A DNA stretch of 64,000 nucleotides from Doris montereyensis (Eukaryota; Mollusca; Gastropoda; Nudibranchia; Dorididae), in NCBI GenBank assembly GCA_037039925.1, contig JAXRKP010000303.1:102501-166500 (forward strand). The letters are read 5' to 3'. Each line of letters begins with the position of its first letter. The stretch's first letter is position 1. Of the stretch, positions 24,275-64,000 are shown in pieces. The notes under the pieces are model-generated. The model was not told the DNA's origin. It searched no databases and saw only the letters and a list, made by a program, of their open reading frames with translations. Position numbers and translations under genes: made by a program.

Positions 24275-24436
24275 CACTCAAATCTCATTATACCACCAAG
24301 TGTTTTGTCAATAGTAACTTGGTGTTATAAAGGGAATGGCGTTATAACGAAAACACTCTTTTTCAGTATTACAATGAGGGAGACCATCAATATTTGAGGG
24401 GGGGGGGGGGGGGGTTGATATAACAAGGTTTTAGTG
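24275..24436. mobile_element. 162-bp MITE with TA target duplication
   Basis: TA precedes CACTCAAATCTCATTATACC at the left end, and TATAACAAGGTTTTAGTG is followed by TA at the right end. The termini are inverted repeats of about 20 bp. The interior contains GGCGTTATAACG and a run of about 16 G. A related left end (CATTCAAACCTCGTTATACG) lies at about 61597. It is probably a non-autonomous pogo/Tc1-mariner-group element. Confidence 0.78.
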
Positions 24437-24438
24437 TA

Positions 24439-25691
24439 TGTACTGATGAATATGCCTACAATCCCTTTCACAAAATGATGCCTTGCATTTCTAAGTAAGC
24501 AAGTAGGGATAAAACACAATGATATTCCAGAGAACAATATGTACAATTTACAAATGGAAAGAAGCTCTATGACACTTATCTAATAAAAAAAAGTCAATTA
24601 ATGCCCTTGTGACAAATAAAACAATTTGCTGAGAATTGAGAATACTAGAATAGTTTATGCCCTCAAAGTAACAATAATTTCAACAATCAGGTAACAAACA
24701 TTTAGCATTACAATATCTACATTAACAAGTTTTCTGACATATAACATACAGGATTCATACTCAAAAGTCATTGTAACCTAGAACAAAAGTTTCCTTGCCA
24801 AATACACTTACTTGTATCATAACAGGTCAAATTCAAGATGGCCACCACTCAGTAATGACAAGATTTCAAAGCTTAGTTAGTAGTCAAGGACATCTGAGAT
24901 TGTCAAAGTCCACCCAACCATGAGTAGGCTTCTTTTTTTTTTTTTATTAAAAAAATTCCATTTGAAGGAAAAGGAACCAAATCCAAGGGTGACAAAGAGC
25001 TTAAGTACAAAAAAGAAAAGAACTGAAATGAGCATGCAACATACACACAACTCCTCTACTTCAAAGCCTACCAATCCCATGATGAGGGTGGAAGAGGTAA
25101 AGGTTTGTAAAAATATCAAAATTGAGAGCAATCAGTCGCACCATTCTATACACACAATCTACACAACAAACCACACAGCATATATGATGCTGACACGTCA
25201 ACAATGTAATACGCTTTTACTTTTACATTACACTCTCCATCTTTAAATCAACCACACAAAGGATCCAATATAATCGACTAACCGCTAAAATATTACATTC
25301 AACAGATCCAAAACATCATCTCCACTTACACATCTTTTAAGAAGAAAAAAAGAAAGCAAAACAAAACATTCATATCAGTAATAGAATGTCTATATCTACA
25401 AAAACAATGCTCAGATCTTCAAACAAATTACTCACATCTTAAGGCCGAGTGTAAACATCTAAACAAAAGATCTGAAGTATATGGTAAAAACAGCTGTATA
25501 ATGTCTATTACCCAAACAAAATGCCAGATGGCGTGATTGTCATAAATGCGATAGAAGACTATTCACAGTTTATGAATAACGATAACAAATTCAGAGTAGC
25601 TACTTCTTGTGACAATACAATAAAAAATCTTAATCTCATGAGGCTAGAAGGGAAAAAAACCCAAAACAAAATGCTTTAACCCGATAAAGAC
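24439..25691. other. intergenic / FAN1 3' flank, no gene recognised
   Basis: AT-rich sequence downstream of FAN1 (which runs on the minus strand). No domain was seen in either strand. Confidence 0.4.
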
Positions 25692-25697
25692 TTTATT
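25692..25697 (-). terminator. candidate FAN1 polyadenylation signal
   Basis: AATAAA on the minus strand, about 40 bases after the FAN1 stop codon at 25736-25738. It is plausible by position, but other signals further downstream are possible. Confidence 0.4.
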
Positions 25698-25735
25698 TAC
25701 CCAAGGATATCCCAATTTGTCAACCTGACTTAGTA

Positions 25736-54139
<28,404 letters not shown>

Positions 54140-55265
54140 TATTCGCGGCAAAAATAGTACAATTACAATATCAACATCCGACCTTTCAGCGGCTTAGTAA
54201 AGGCCTTCTCTAGAAGTCACTGCTTTTATTTTATTTTAGAGTTATGTCCCTTATTACAATGTTTACAAAATCTCTGTACAACGTGAGAATCTAATTATAG
54301 TAACATATTGGCGCATCCGGATATTGGGCTTTACCAGATTAGCTTCTCCCGGCTTCTCTAAAGGTCCAAATATCAAAATTTTGGTTCTTTCTTACGACCT
54401 GGTGCCGCACGGGTAACGACATACGGGAAGGGGGTGGTGATGGGAGGAGACAAATCAAGGCCACTAAAATAATATTGATGGCTGTGGACAAACCCTCTCA
54501 AAACTCATTGTTTTATTTCATGTACGTGTTTAATTGGCGTATGTTATGCTGGAAATCTATCTTACTCTATGAGCGCCGGGGTCCAAGCGTACCAATTTAA
54601 GTACCCAACATTTTGCTGTTGATGATCACAGACAAGTACACGTACTTGAAATTAGTATAAAACTAATCTCCATCACAAAATCCTGCTCTGAAAATGTTCC
54701 TTTTATGGCCTTAATTTGTTCAGAGACAAATGCTTCTATATAATTTGGCACTTTGCAGGAAAGAGCTCTGGCAGTTGACTGCAATTTCAAATGGTAGTTG
54801 GTAGTCAGTCAGTACAGTAGTAGTAGTAGTCAGTCACTATAGACTCGCCCATAACAATACCAATATATCTAGGTCTAGATCTAGTTGGAGCTGAAAGCTT
54901 GTGTATTTCGATTGCTCTTACAACTTTCAAAACAATTATTTTAGAATGAACTAACTGACCACCGACTAGATTATATCCAAATGTACTAGATCTAGATCTA
55001 TGTGGGATTTTAGATCAAATAGATAGATCTAGAAAGCAAAAGGAGGTGATGATCAGGACAAAGATCAACGTTGATTTAATCACTCACGTTGGTTATTATG
55101 TTATAAATATTATAGACTATAGATTAGATAGATCTAGATCTGGAACTAAGATTTTGATGCACACACACAATTAATTTAATTATTGAGAAGATCTATATTC
55201 TAGATCTCTACATTCTAGATGTCTTCCCCGTACTCAGCTGATAACTGTCCTGAAGAAAAAAAGCC
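54140..55265. promoter_or_regulatory. divergent intergenic region between FAN1 and the membrane-protein gene
   Basis: About 1.1 kb separates the start codons of two genes that point away from each other, so it probably holds both promoters and 5' UTRs. No TATA box could be assigned. Palindromic AGATCTAGATCT-type motifs cluster at about 54870-55215. This is an inference from layout, not from a recognised promoter motif. Confidence 0.45.
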
Positions 55266-58200
55266 ATGTTAGGAAGTGACAAAAAAGTACTAGATATTAT
55301 ACAGAGTCAGAGTGAACTTTCAAAACAGAAAACAAACAATGTGAATATTAAGACTCCAGCAAAGTCTTTTTCCAGGATTGCTGCAATTCAACAGCAGCTT
55401 GAAGAACAAGTGCTTTCTTCTTCGAGTTGCAGTAAGCGCAGAGATGATATTAGTCCAACCTTAGCGAAATTGAGGAACACTCCAGGTATGCTTTGAAATT
55501 GAGAGCCAACCATGAACTAGCCCTAGATCTATGTTGAATTTTCAATGACTCAAATACCAACTCTTTATCTATGGAAGGACTACTATAGTCAGGCACACTA
55601 TCACCATTCCTGACCTTAAACCACTACCCCTGCCACATCCAAGGCAAAGTTAGGTCCCTCCGACTGCTCTCATTCGAAACAAAATTCACTAGATGTGCTT
55701 GACAATGATAATCCTTCCTTATTTATGATGCAAAGAACAATATTAATATGACCCAAAGCTTTCAGAGTATTTAGCGTAGTTTGGTTCTAGATCTAGTAAA
55801 AATATACTATCATAAATGGGGAGAAATATGGGCAGGTACTTTTCGGCAACATGGATGAATGTAAGTATTGTTCTGCAGCATGGACGTCTAAACTCCAATT
55901 TGCCCACAAGGTCTCTTGAGAATGGAGTTGATAGAATAGAATCTATACAAACTATTTGTAATACAATGGATGTCAACCTTGAAACAATGTATTTTATACT
56001 CGAGATAGACTGAATGGCGGTATACTTTATATGATTATAAACCCCAGTTTAAACTTGATACTGTACTCTCTTCACAGCTCTATGAGTATGTCACACGGTG
56101 TGTTCCCAAGTCGTCTGCCTATTATTGTTCCGGATTAGCACTGTTAATCATAGGCACAACATTGGGAAATACACTGCAGCGGTGCTAATGCTGGAGTAAT
56201 AATAGGAAGATGACTTAGAATAAGTTGGAAATACATACGAGCAGGGTTTGTTTCTGTTTATTTCAACATACCTTTTTGTTATTGAATTATGCTCTAATGC
56301 TGATTTTTAACCTTTTGGGGTTTTTTTTGTAAGATTACATGGTGACATCACAGACTACTATAAAAATTTGATGAGTAGTCTACCTTTTTGTTATTTTCTC
56401 ACATTAAAATTATAATCTCGGGCAGTGGACAGGTAAGCACCTGTACGGGGAGTAGATGATCCCGCCCTCCACGAGTCTCCTACTGCCTTTCAGGCATCTC
56501 TTAGCCGACCGCCCAAAGGCTAAGGGAGTTAACCCTGACAGAAAGTAACAAGGCCTGGTAGGGGCCTCAAGGTGGCAGCCCTACCATCTACCTAGGGTAC
56601 AGTGGGTTAATCCCTGCTTATCAAAACCAAATCGATTCAGAAAAATAAATGCAATATAACCGGCTTGATCTTTGAAACGAACTTGAAACGAATACGGACT
56701 GATTTTTCGAACATGGAATGTTAGGGCAATAAATGGAAAAGAGTAAGAATTAGTTGAAGAAATGGAAAAATTTTAAGTAGATATTTTGGCCATTACAGAA
56801 ACAAAGAAAAAAGGACAAGGAGTAGAAAATGTAGGACCAAATCATATTTTAATCTTTTCAGGAGTAGATGTCAAAGATAGAGCTAGAGCAGGAGTAGGCC
56901 TCCTAGTGCATGAAAAGCTACTAAAAAGTTTGACATTTATAAGCTCACGGCTGTTAGAGGTAAATATTAAACCAAAAGGAAGACAAATTAAATTATTAAT
57001 AGCTTATGGACCAAACGAAGACGCAACTAAAGAAGAAAAAGATATCTTCGCAAATGATCTACAAATAGCTGCAGAGAATCTAAAACCCAAACAGGAACTA
57101 ATGGCTTTAGGAGATTTAAACGCTAGAGTAGGCAACAATGTAGAAACGTCAGGAGGAGTAATAGGTAAAGAAGGAGAGACAACAACTTCTCCAAATGGAG
57201 AGAGACTAATAGATTTTTGCTTAAAGAATAACATGAAAATAGCCAACACCTTTTTTTCCTCATAAAGATATCCTAGACTACATAATTTTTAACAGCTCTC
57301 TTTTTTTTACAGTACATTGGATGCAGAGTAAACAGAGGGGCAGAAATATTTAGTGATCGTCACTTAGTGATTGCCAAAATGAGATTACTGACTGAAGAAA
57401 ACAAACAGTAAAGGAAAGAGAAGAAAGCTACTAAACTCAAAATAGAGGATTTAAATAAACCAGTAGTAAAACAGGTATGCCAATCTAAGATAAAAAGATT
57501 TATCAGTGAAAGACAGGTGGATCTGAATGAAAGCACAATAGAAGAAAAGTGGCAGATGTATAAAGAAACACTCCTCAGTTGTACTGAAGAGGTTTGTGGT
57601 AGGAAACAAATTAAAGGAGATAGGAAAAAAACAGCATGGTGAAATGAGAATGTCAAGACTAAGATCAAAGAAAAGAAGGGTGCTTGGAAAAAATACTTGC
57701 AAACAAAGAGACCAGAGGATATGATAGATTATATGAATAAAAGAACTATCGCCAAAGAGGGAGTTAGGAAAGTAAAACAGGAACAATGGGAAGAGTTTGG
57801 ACAAAGACTTCAAGAAAGCTATCAAGGAAATCATAAGCTGTTCTGGGGGCAGTGAAGAGCATGAGAAAGACCAAAGCATGCCCAATACGACAAATTTAAC
57901 AAAATCGTGGAAAATGGAGAAAGCATTTTCACCAATTATATTATCCCTCCAGAATGTATGAAACAAGGAGTAAAGATCAATTAGTAAGAGTAACAAGTAA
58001 TCCAGAGGAGACAGCTGAAGATGTAGATATATCAATGGAAGAAATCCAAACAGCTATAAGAAGAGTGAAATTAGGAAAAGCCCCAGGAGCAGATCAAGTT
58101 TATCCAGAAATGATTAAAAACCAATGCTAGTAACTAGGGAAGCTAAAACACAAAATCTTAAATTGGGCAGGGAGAATTTAGAACAATTTCAAAGCTACAA

Positions 58201-61200
58201 TTACCTAGGAGTAATGATTAGCTCTGAGGGATAACTAAGAGAAGAAATCGGCCAGAGAATCAAAAAGGCAAGTGCAATATATAACCATCTAGGAAAGGCA
58301 TTTGTAGGTAAGCAAGAATTGTCAACAAAAACCAAAATGGCAGTATACAATACAGTTTATTGTCCTACTCTCCTCTATGGCAGCGAATCCTGGAGCTTAG
58401 ACAACAGAGTACAGGCAGCTGAAATGAAATATCTAAGAAGAGTAGTAGGGAAAACTAAAAGAGACAAAATCAGACACACAACAATAAGAGATCAAACCAA
58501 AGCAGATGGCATAAAAACTAAGATAGAAACAAATCAATTGAGATGGTTTGGGCATGAAAACAGAATGAATGACATAGAAAAGCTAAATCAGTATACAGTG
58601 CTAAAGCCCAAGGTAAAAGACCAAAGGCAGACCTCGGAGAAAGTGGACAGAAGATATGAAAGAGGCATTGAAGCATAGAAATTTAACTTTTTTAGAAGGA
58701 AACAGAAAATGCCATGACAGGATATCTTGGAGAAAGATCATCTCGGGAAACTGAACCCATACACCGAAAGGTAGAATGGGAACTGATAAAGAAAGAAAGA
58801 AAATTATGATCTGAGGGCTCTTGCAAATTCTCTCTTTTATAAATAACGTATCATGTGACATTCAAATTATTCTTTTACATTTGCATTTCTCTTAGCCAGG
58901 TCAGTTGCAAAAAGACGTCAGCAACTTATCACAGAACATGAATTTGCAATTGAGGATGGTCAGCAAACGTTTAGACGTGGTGTGTGCCTTTGGCCCAAAA
59001 TGGACACTTTCCGGGGGAAACATTTTGATGCTTTCTTCCTCCTTGGTCAAGTGGTTCTTTTAAGTCTCGTTACTTTCATCATTCTGATAAAATTTCATGG
59101 TGAGTGAATTCTCTAATCTTGTATCCCATTGCATGACATTTGCTATTCAAAAATCATGGGGTGTTAACTCTTTTGTCCCGGATCTCATACCATCATAATT
59201 TTTTTGTCTCCCTGACTTCTCGCGCAACAAGTGTGGGAATCACCTCATACACAATCCTTTTGGGAAATTTCATTTTTTGTTTCATCGTTTTCATTTTTAT
59301 GCTTTCTTCTTTTCGTCAAGAATTCATATTGTTTTTAAAATGAAACTTAAAGTTAACTAACATCACTGCTGATAATCTTTGACTTTTACAATAATACTTT
59401 TAAAGTCAATAAATTTCTCCCAAAAAAAATTTGGTGTGGCGAATTTTGATAAATCAAAACATTTTAGCCAATTAAGCTTCTGAAGATTTATTTTTTTGAT
59501 TGGGTTTGACTTGTTTTGTTCTTCTGTGTGTGAAAGTGGTATATTTAGATTGCATGGTTAGGAGGGTCAGAGTGATTTTCATATTTTTAAATGAGACAAA
59601 TTCTATCCATCCATGCCCAGGGCGACCACTGTGGTCTATTATCATTGGTGGTCGTTATGGACAGGTTGGACTGTAGGGGTGTGTTCTACTTGGTTTTTGG
59701 TGCCAGGAACCACCTGTAAAATATTGCAATACACAAAGAAGATACTACTATATTTTCTTTGCAATACACCTATCGTATCGACTTGCTTTACCCAAATCAC
59801 AAACACACACCAGTTTCACACTAAACTTCTCTGCAGGGCCTTTCACTATCAGGTTTCGCCGCTGGTGACATCACGCGCAGCCTGTACATCTAGTCGTTTC
59901 TCCCACCTCTCACTTTCTCTTGGTGCCCTCTGGCAATGGGAACCAAAAGACCTTAGTTAATTGTACAAAAATATTCCCGGAATAAGGTCAAAGGTTGTGG
60001 TATTCTCTTCTTTGCATGTACACATATATTAAATATTGGAGCCAGGCACCAATCTAGTTCCGTCCTCGACCTGGCATGGCGCATCTAGACTTACCCAAAG
60101 ACCAGCTCTACGTGCTGTGATGCTGATACACACTGATGTGTGTTGTGCGCTCTGTCTCTGTCCCTCTCTCTCGCGCGCTGTCTGTCTGTCTCTTTCTCTG
60201 TCTCCCCCTCTCTCTCTGTCTTGGTCTCTCTCTCTTTTTCTATCTCCCCTCTCTCTCTCTATCTCTCTATCTCTCTCTCTCTCACTGTTCAAAAGTTTGT
60301 GGAGGTGAAGAATCGTTGAGCAGATTTTGTCTCCAAACATAAATGTAAGTGCACTGTAATGTTATAATATTGTACATTGTACTACATTGTGTTTTATGAT
60401 TTATATCAGTTCTCTGAAAGTATGATATTATGACAGTATTTTATCATGGCACCACCTACAATAAAGGGTACGCCATGTCTGTTGGACTATATGTCTTTTA
60501 CTCCCTGTTGATGAAATTATCATTATTATGAGAGATGTGATAAAAGAGGTGGGGATATGGTTTTTGTATGAAAATTCACATACTCTAACTTTCTATCATT
60601 TCAGGTAAAACATTTACAGATCTACAAATGTTTGCCTCTGAAATCAGGGCTTTTTGTGATAATCACCATGTTAATGTGGAATCTGACGTGAGCTCAATTG
60701 CTGACCAAGTTTCACTGTGGCACAAAACGTTACTTCGCAAAACTGTAAGAATATTTTAGAATCTGTTCTTGTCTATTATAGTATAGAGTGTATATATCCT
60801 TGAAATAAGTGTCTTTTTTTATAATATATAGGTCACTTCGTTAACAATACAATGTAGTAATCAGTATGCCAAGGCACAAATGGGATGCAATTCATGAATT
60901 TATTCAGTCATTCAACCATAAGCACACTCCAGTCTTCTCCCAAACACCATGCTTATCGGCATTGTCAAATGCATTCTTGCAATAAAATGGCTAAATCAAA
61001 ATAAAGGAAATAATTTCTTCCGCTTACACCATTCTCTATACATTTTTTACATTTGTAATTCACATGCATGATGACCCACCTGACCATATTTTAGAGTAAT
61101 TCCTCAACTTTATGCTTTTATATTTGATTCTTTGTTTTTTTTTAAACGAAACCCAATGCCAATATTGCTTTATTCAAATTAACAAATTGTGTGCATTATT

Positions 61201-63630
61201 TAAGACTATTTTGAAAATACTAAATAAATGAGAAGTCACTTACATAAAAAAAAGATTATATCATTTTGTTTCTTTTCAGGAAAATTTGCAAACTCACTTT
61301 GACATATTGACTGGTTCACCTGGTTACTGTGTGTACTTGCTGTGTTATGTTATGGGTTTAATTGGCCTGTTCTATTGTCTTATTGACAGTCTGAGGGATA
61401 GAAATAGACTATCTCCACCATATATCAGAATTTGGTAAGATTTTATTCCCTTCACAAATCTTCTGTAAGTTCAGAGATTCAACAGGATTGTTAATAACAT
61501 TTTACCTTTTTTATGAGATCTCCACCTAGTTTGTTCTTCAGAAACATGGATTGAAATAGTTATACATGGCCTGCTGCTTAAGTATTACATGTACATTCAA
61601 ACCTCGTTATACGTCAACTGTTGTGCCAGTGGTAACATGGCGTTATAAATGAAATGCTGTTAAAATGAAAATGCCTTGAGCCAATGTTATGAAAATGGAG
61701 ATAACCAATGCCGATGTAAAGCACATGTAGATCTATAAGAACTGGGGAAATGTTAAGTATGACAATACAATGAGGCCCACTGCATGTGAATAGGCTACTG
61801 TAGTACAATGTAGTAGCTGAAGTAGGTAGACCTGACACGGCATATCTGTCTGGGTTCCTTTAATCCAGGATTACATAGAGGGAGAGGAGTGATGAACTAC
61901 ATGTGGAGAGGAAACATGACACACAGGGCACTGATGCTTTTGTGTGTGTGTGTTTGACTCTGTGATCTTAAACCAAGCCAAGCTAGATTCTACCACTTGC
62001 ATCACTTCAGGCAAGGCAGTGGTGATGCACATTGTGGTTAAACAAATTGTAATTTACAATCTAGTTATTGAGGAACTTTAACACGAATTCGCAGGTGGTT
62101 TGTATTTGTATACTATCTGATCAGTGTAAAAATGAAGAGGTGTTAGTAGTAAGAGAGAATGGCAGTTTAGCGGGAAGCAGTATAGCGGGGTTTGAGTCTA
62201 CATGTTTTAAGAGACCTTTTAGTAACTTAATTAAACTTGCCATTTACCTCACTTTGAGTCATTAATTTCACATTGGCACCAGTGAGGTTTGAGGCAGCTG
62301 CTCTCCTCTTGGCATCAGTAGGGTATTAGTCATCTACACTCTAAAATTGGGACCAGTCAGGCTTGAGCCAGCTATTCTTGTGTTGGCATCAGTAAGGCAT
62401 TAGTCATCTAAGCACACACACACACAATGCGAGTCCACTAGTTTCCTTGAACTACCACTGGATGAGAATACACCACATCTGCCTGTAATTACCAGTCTTG
62501 CTACCTTATGATGGATCTTACACACTGCAGATGCGGCTCTGGTGTGGTATATAGAGAGGGTTAAACAGTTCCTGCTAGCCTTGTGTCAGTGCCAGGCCAG
62601 TACAGGCTGCAGTGTGCTTTGGGCATGATGTGTGAACCAGCTACTTTCACATTGGCACTCAATTGATGCCCATTTTTTTTATCAATAGCCTATGTACCAT
62701 GTACATTTCAATGGAGTGCTTTAATAATCATTTACCAATTGTTTTTATATTTTTGTCAACTCAGAATTACAGTGTGCTGACTACACATTTGACAATTTTG
62801 GAGTTAAAAGCATTATCATATTCACACAGTCATCAATTGTCCTGTCCGTCTCACAAAAATGTGTAAATCAAATCAGGTCTATGTTTGTCACAAATTTTAC
62901 GTTTTAGTTCTAATTTCAGATTCTCGTTCCAGTTCAGAACTTTTTTCTCGAAACGAGTTTATGTGGAGTTAGAATAATATAATTCAGAGCTGACAATCTA
63001 TTACTCACTACATGGATTTTCACTTCATCGTTTTATATATTTTATCGTGTGTAATGTGTATATATGAGTGTAACTTTTGGTTCATGGCTGACATCATGCA
63101 GTACTGGTAGTAAAGTTCCTTCAATGCTATTACGGCCCATATAGGCGGAGGTTATCCCGGTTTCAATGGAGTGAAGTGGAACAGGTGATAAAATTAATAA
63201 TCACCTTCTGGCTAGGGACGCTAGTCTGATGCAGGTGTTTCCTCTCCAGCTAGTGCTTGTACCCATTTACAGCTAGGTAGAGTGGGGAAAATGCAAGTAA
63301 ATGTCTTTCCAAAGGAATACAATATCTGACCTAACTTTGCTATGATTTGAACCCGCGATCCCCAGTCCGACAGCCTAATCACTCAGCCACCGATGCCACA
63401 GCACTGGCAGTTCTAATGTTAATATCGTATTCAAATTTATGCTTTTTTTTCTATTTTCTTGTTAACTTTATTTACCATAATTTTGTGGGTGAATCTTTTT
63501 TTATCCTCACAGGATGTGTCTTCTCTCTGTGATCTGTACATGGACTGTTGTGATAAGCATAGGCTTGTTTCGGGCCTATCAGTTAGAACTTCAGATAATA
63601 TATTGTATACAGCAGTATTCCTTGTCAGTG
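55266..63630 (+). CDS. unrecognised membrane protein, 5 exons, possibly continuing
   Basis: Five exons join without phase conflict: 55266-55485, 58896-59099, 60605-60744, 61280-61434 and 63513-63630, giving 279 codons. ATG at 55266 is the first Met and follows ACCAT-free sequence. Exon 1 encodes a soluble Ser/Lys/Gln-rich N-terminus (SRIAAIQQQLEEQVLSSSS) ending KLRNTP. Exon 2 adds a basic stretch (RSVAKRRQQL) and a first predicted helix (FFLLGQVVLLSLVTFIILIK). Exon 3 is a soluble, possibly coiled loop (IADQVSLWHKTLLRKT). Exon 4 has a second helix (VYLLCYVMGLIGLFYCLI). Exon 5 has a third (MCLLSVICTWTVVISIGLF). After 63630 there is a strong donor (GTAAGT); if unspliced, TAG follows at 63661-63663. 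I do not recognise the family. It is divergent from FAN1. Confidence 0.75.
56415..58810 (+). mobile_element. RTE-type LINE with the reverse-transcriptase core deleted
   Basis: A 5' leader at about 56415-56700 precedes the endonuclease: DILAITETKKKGQGVENVG, then GVGLLVHEKL, LIAYGPNED, ALGDLNARVGNN and NGERLIDFC. Linker sequence with KAPGADQVYPEMIKN (the region just before the RT palm) reaches about 58122. There it jumps directly to YNYLGVMISSEG and VYCPTLLYGSESWSL, then LRRVVGKTKRDKIR and IETNQLRWFGHENRM, the RTE C-terminus. The YADD-bearing palm is missing. It ends near a GAAAGAAAGAAA run at about 58790. It lies in intron 1 of the membrane-protein gene, in the same orientation. Confidence 0.88.
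60140..60290. repeat. CT-rich microsatellite
   Basis: Interrupted CT/TCTG run in an intron of the membrane-protein gene. Ser-Leu open frames through it are artefacts. Confidence 0.9.
61597..61690 (+). mobile_element. MITE-like left end
   Basis: CATTCAAACCTCGTTATACG after TA, followed by GGCGTTATAAATG, resembles the left part of the element at 24275-24436. No right terminus was identified. Confidence 0.45.
61860..63100. other. intron of the membrane-protein gene, nothing recognised
   Basis: No exon with phase-compatible splice sites was recognised here. Two loosely similar GGCATCAGTAGGGTATTAGT / GGCATCAGTAAGGCATTAGT segments at about 62312-62410 suggest a short local duplication. Confidence 0.4.
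63108..63398 (-). repeat. SINE family A, near full length
   Basis: On the minus strand, the head TGGCTGAGTGATTAGGCTGT with GCGGGTTCAAATCAT (B box) precedes CCTTTGGAAAGACATTTAC, a CTACCTAGCTGTAAATGGGT core, GAAACCGGGATAACCTCCG and GGCCGTAATAGCATTGAAGG. It lies 115 bases before the exon 63513-63630. Confidence 0.88.
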
Positions 63631-63714
63631 GTAAGTTTAAGTCAAGGTAAAATGTCAAATTAGAGTGTATCCTGGTTTTGCTAGCTTTAAGCTAAATGGA
63701 GTACAAACAATATA

Positions 63715-64000
63715 CAGTCATGTCTCGATAGTCTGAACACCTGTTCCGATCAATTTGTCCAGATTATTAAATTGCTGATTGGACACCCACTAGTGGCAGT
63801 GCTTTATGCCTTGGCAATGGGGCACACAAGTCACTTAGCTGTGGTGCCATATTGCTAAATTTTATGGCTGAAATGGTGTTGGCAAAGTCGAGTCGGTGGC
63901 TTTGATGCATCATCAGCAGACTGGTTAGTAGACTATAGGATAGGATTCAAACCAATCCAGGACAGTGCCTGAAATGCCAAATTTGGGGGATAGTCGATCT
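63715..64000 (+). mobile_element. pogo/Tigger-like transposon left end, open at the window edge
   Basis: TA precedes CAGTCATGTCTCGATAGTCT and GAACACCTGTTCCGATC, a CAGT-type terminus with the CTCGATAGTCTGAAC style of pogo-group elements. The right end is beyond the window, so its length is unknown. Confidence 0.5.

Overview
This is a 64-kb piece of an animal nuclear genome. It has intron-rich genes with GT-AG splice sites, long introns, tRNA-derived SINEs, several LINE clades, TA-flanked DNA transposons and very abundant micro- and minisatellites. The gene content (a mitochondrial CoA-transferase and the FAN1 nuclease) together with this repeat profile suggests a lophotrochozoan, most likely a mollusc such as a gastropod. 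That taxonomic placement is an inference. No bacterial or viral gene was seen.

Layout. 1-3.6 kb: CT-rich and TCTA-type microsatellites. 3.85-14.16 kb (+): twelve recognised exons of SUGCT, the succinyl-CoA:glutarate CoA-transferase, missing its first (mitochondrial leader) exon. 14.6-18.1 kb (-): decayed LINE pieces from at least two lineages. 19.3-20.5 kb: a Tigger/pogo-type transposase fossil and a tiny palindromic MITE. 20.5-25.7 kb: intergenic sequence with a second MITE. 25.7-54.1 kb (-): FAN1, the structure-specific DNA-repair nuclease, in fourteen recognised exons. Its introns hold four minisatellite arrays (together about 7.5 kb), a (GA)n block, SINEs, a CR1/L2-like LINE and an 835-bp terminal-inverted-repeat element. 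54.1-55.3 kb: a divergent intergenic region. 55.3 kb to the window end (+): an unrecognised gene for a protein with three predicted membrane segments, with an RTE-type LINE in its first intron. A pogo-like transposon end lies at the right edge.

The most unusual signal is that two FAN1 intronic minisatellites (26.4-27.48 kb and 43.35-43.79 kb) begin exactly at a splice donor. Their repeat units carry the last bases of the adjacent exon plus the donor itself, so each array is a run of decoy 5' splice sites. The second theme is that SUGCT and FAN1 both keep exon order, splice sites and catalytic motifs, yet carry many 1-2 nt indels and one in-frame stop. This looks more like an unpolished long-read assembly than ordinary pseudogenes, but the sequence alone cannot settle it.

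SUGCT and FAN1 have no functional link that can be seen here. FAN1 and the membrane-protein gene are divergent, about 1.1 kb apart, and may share a promoter region.
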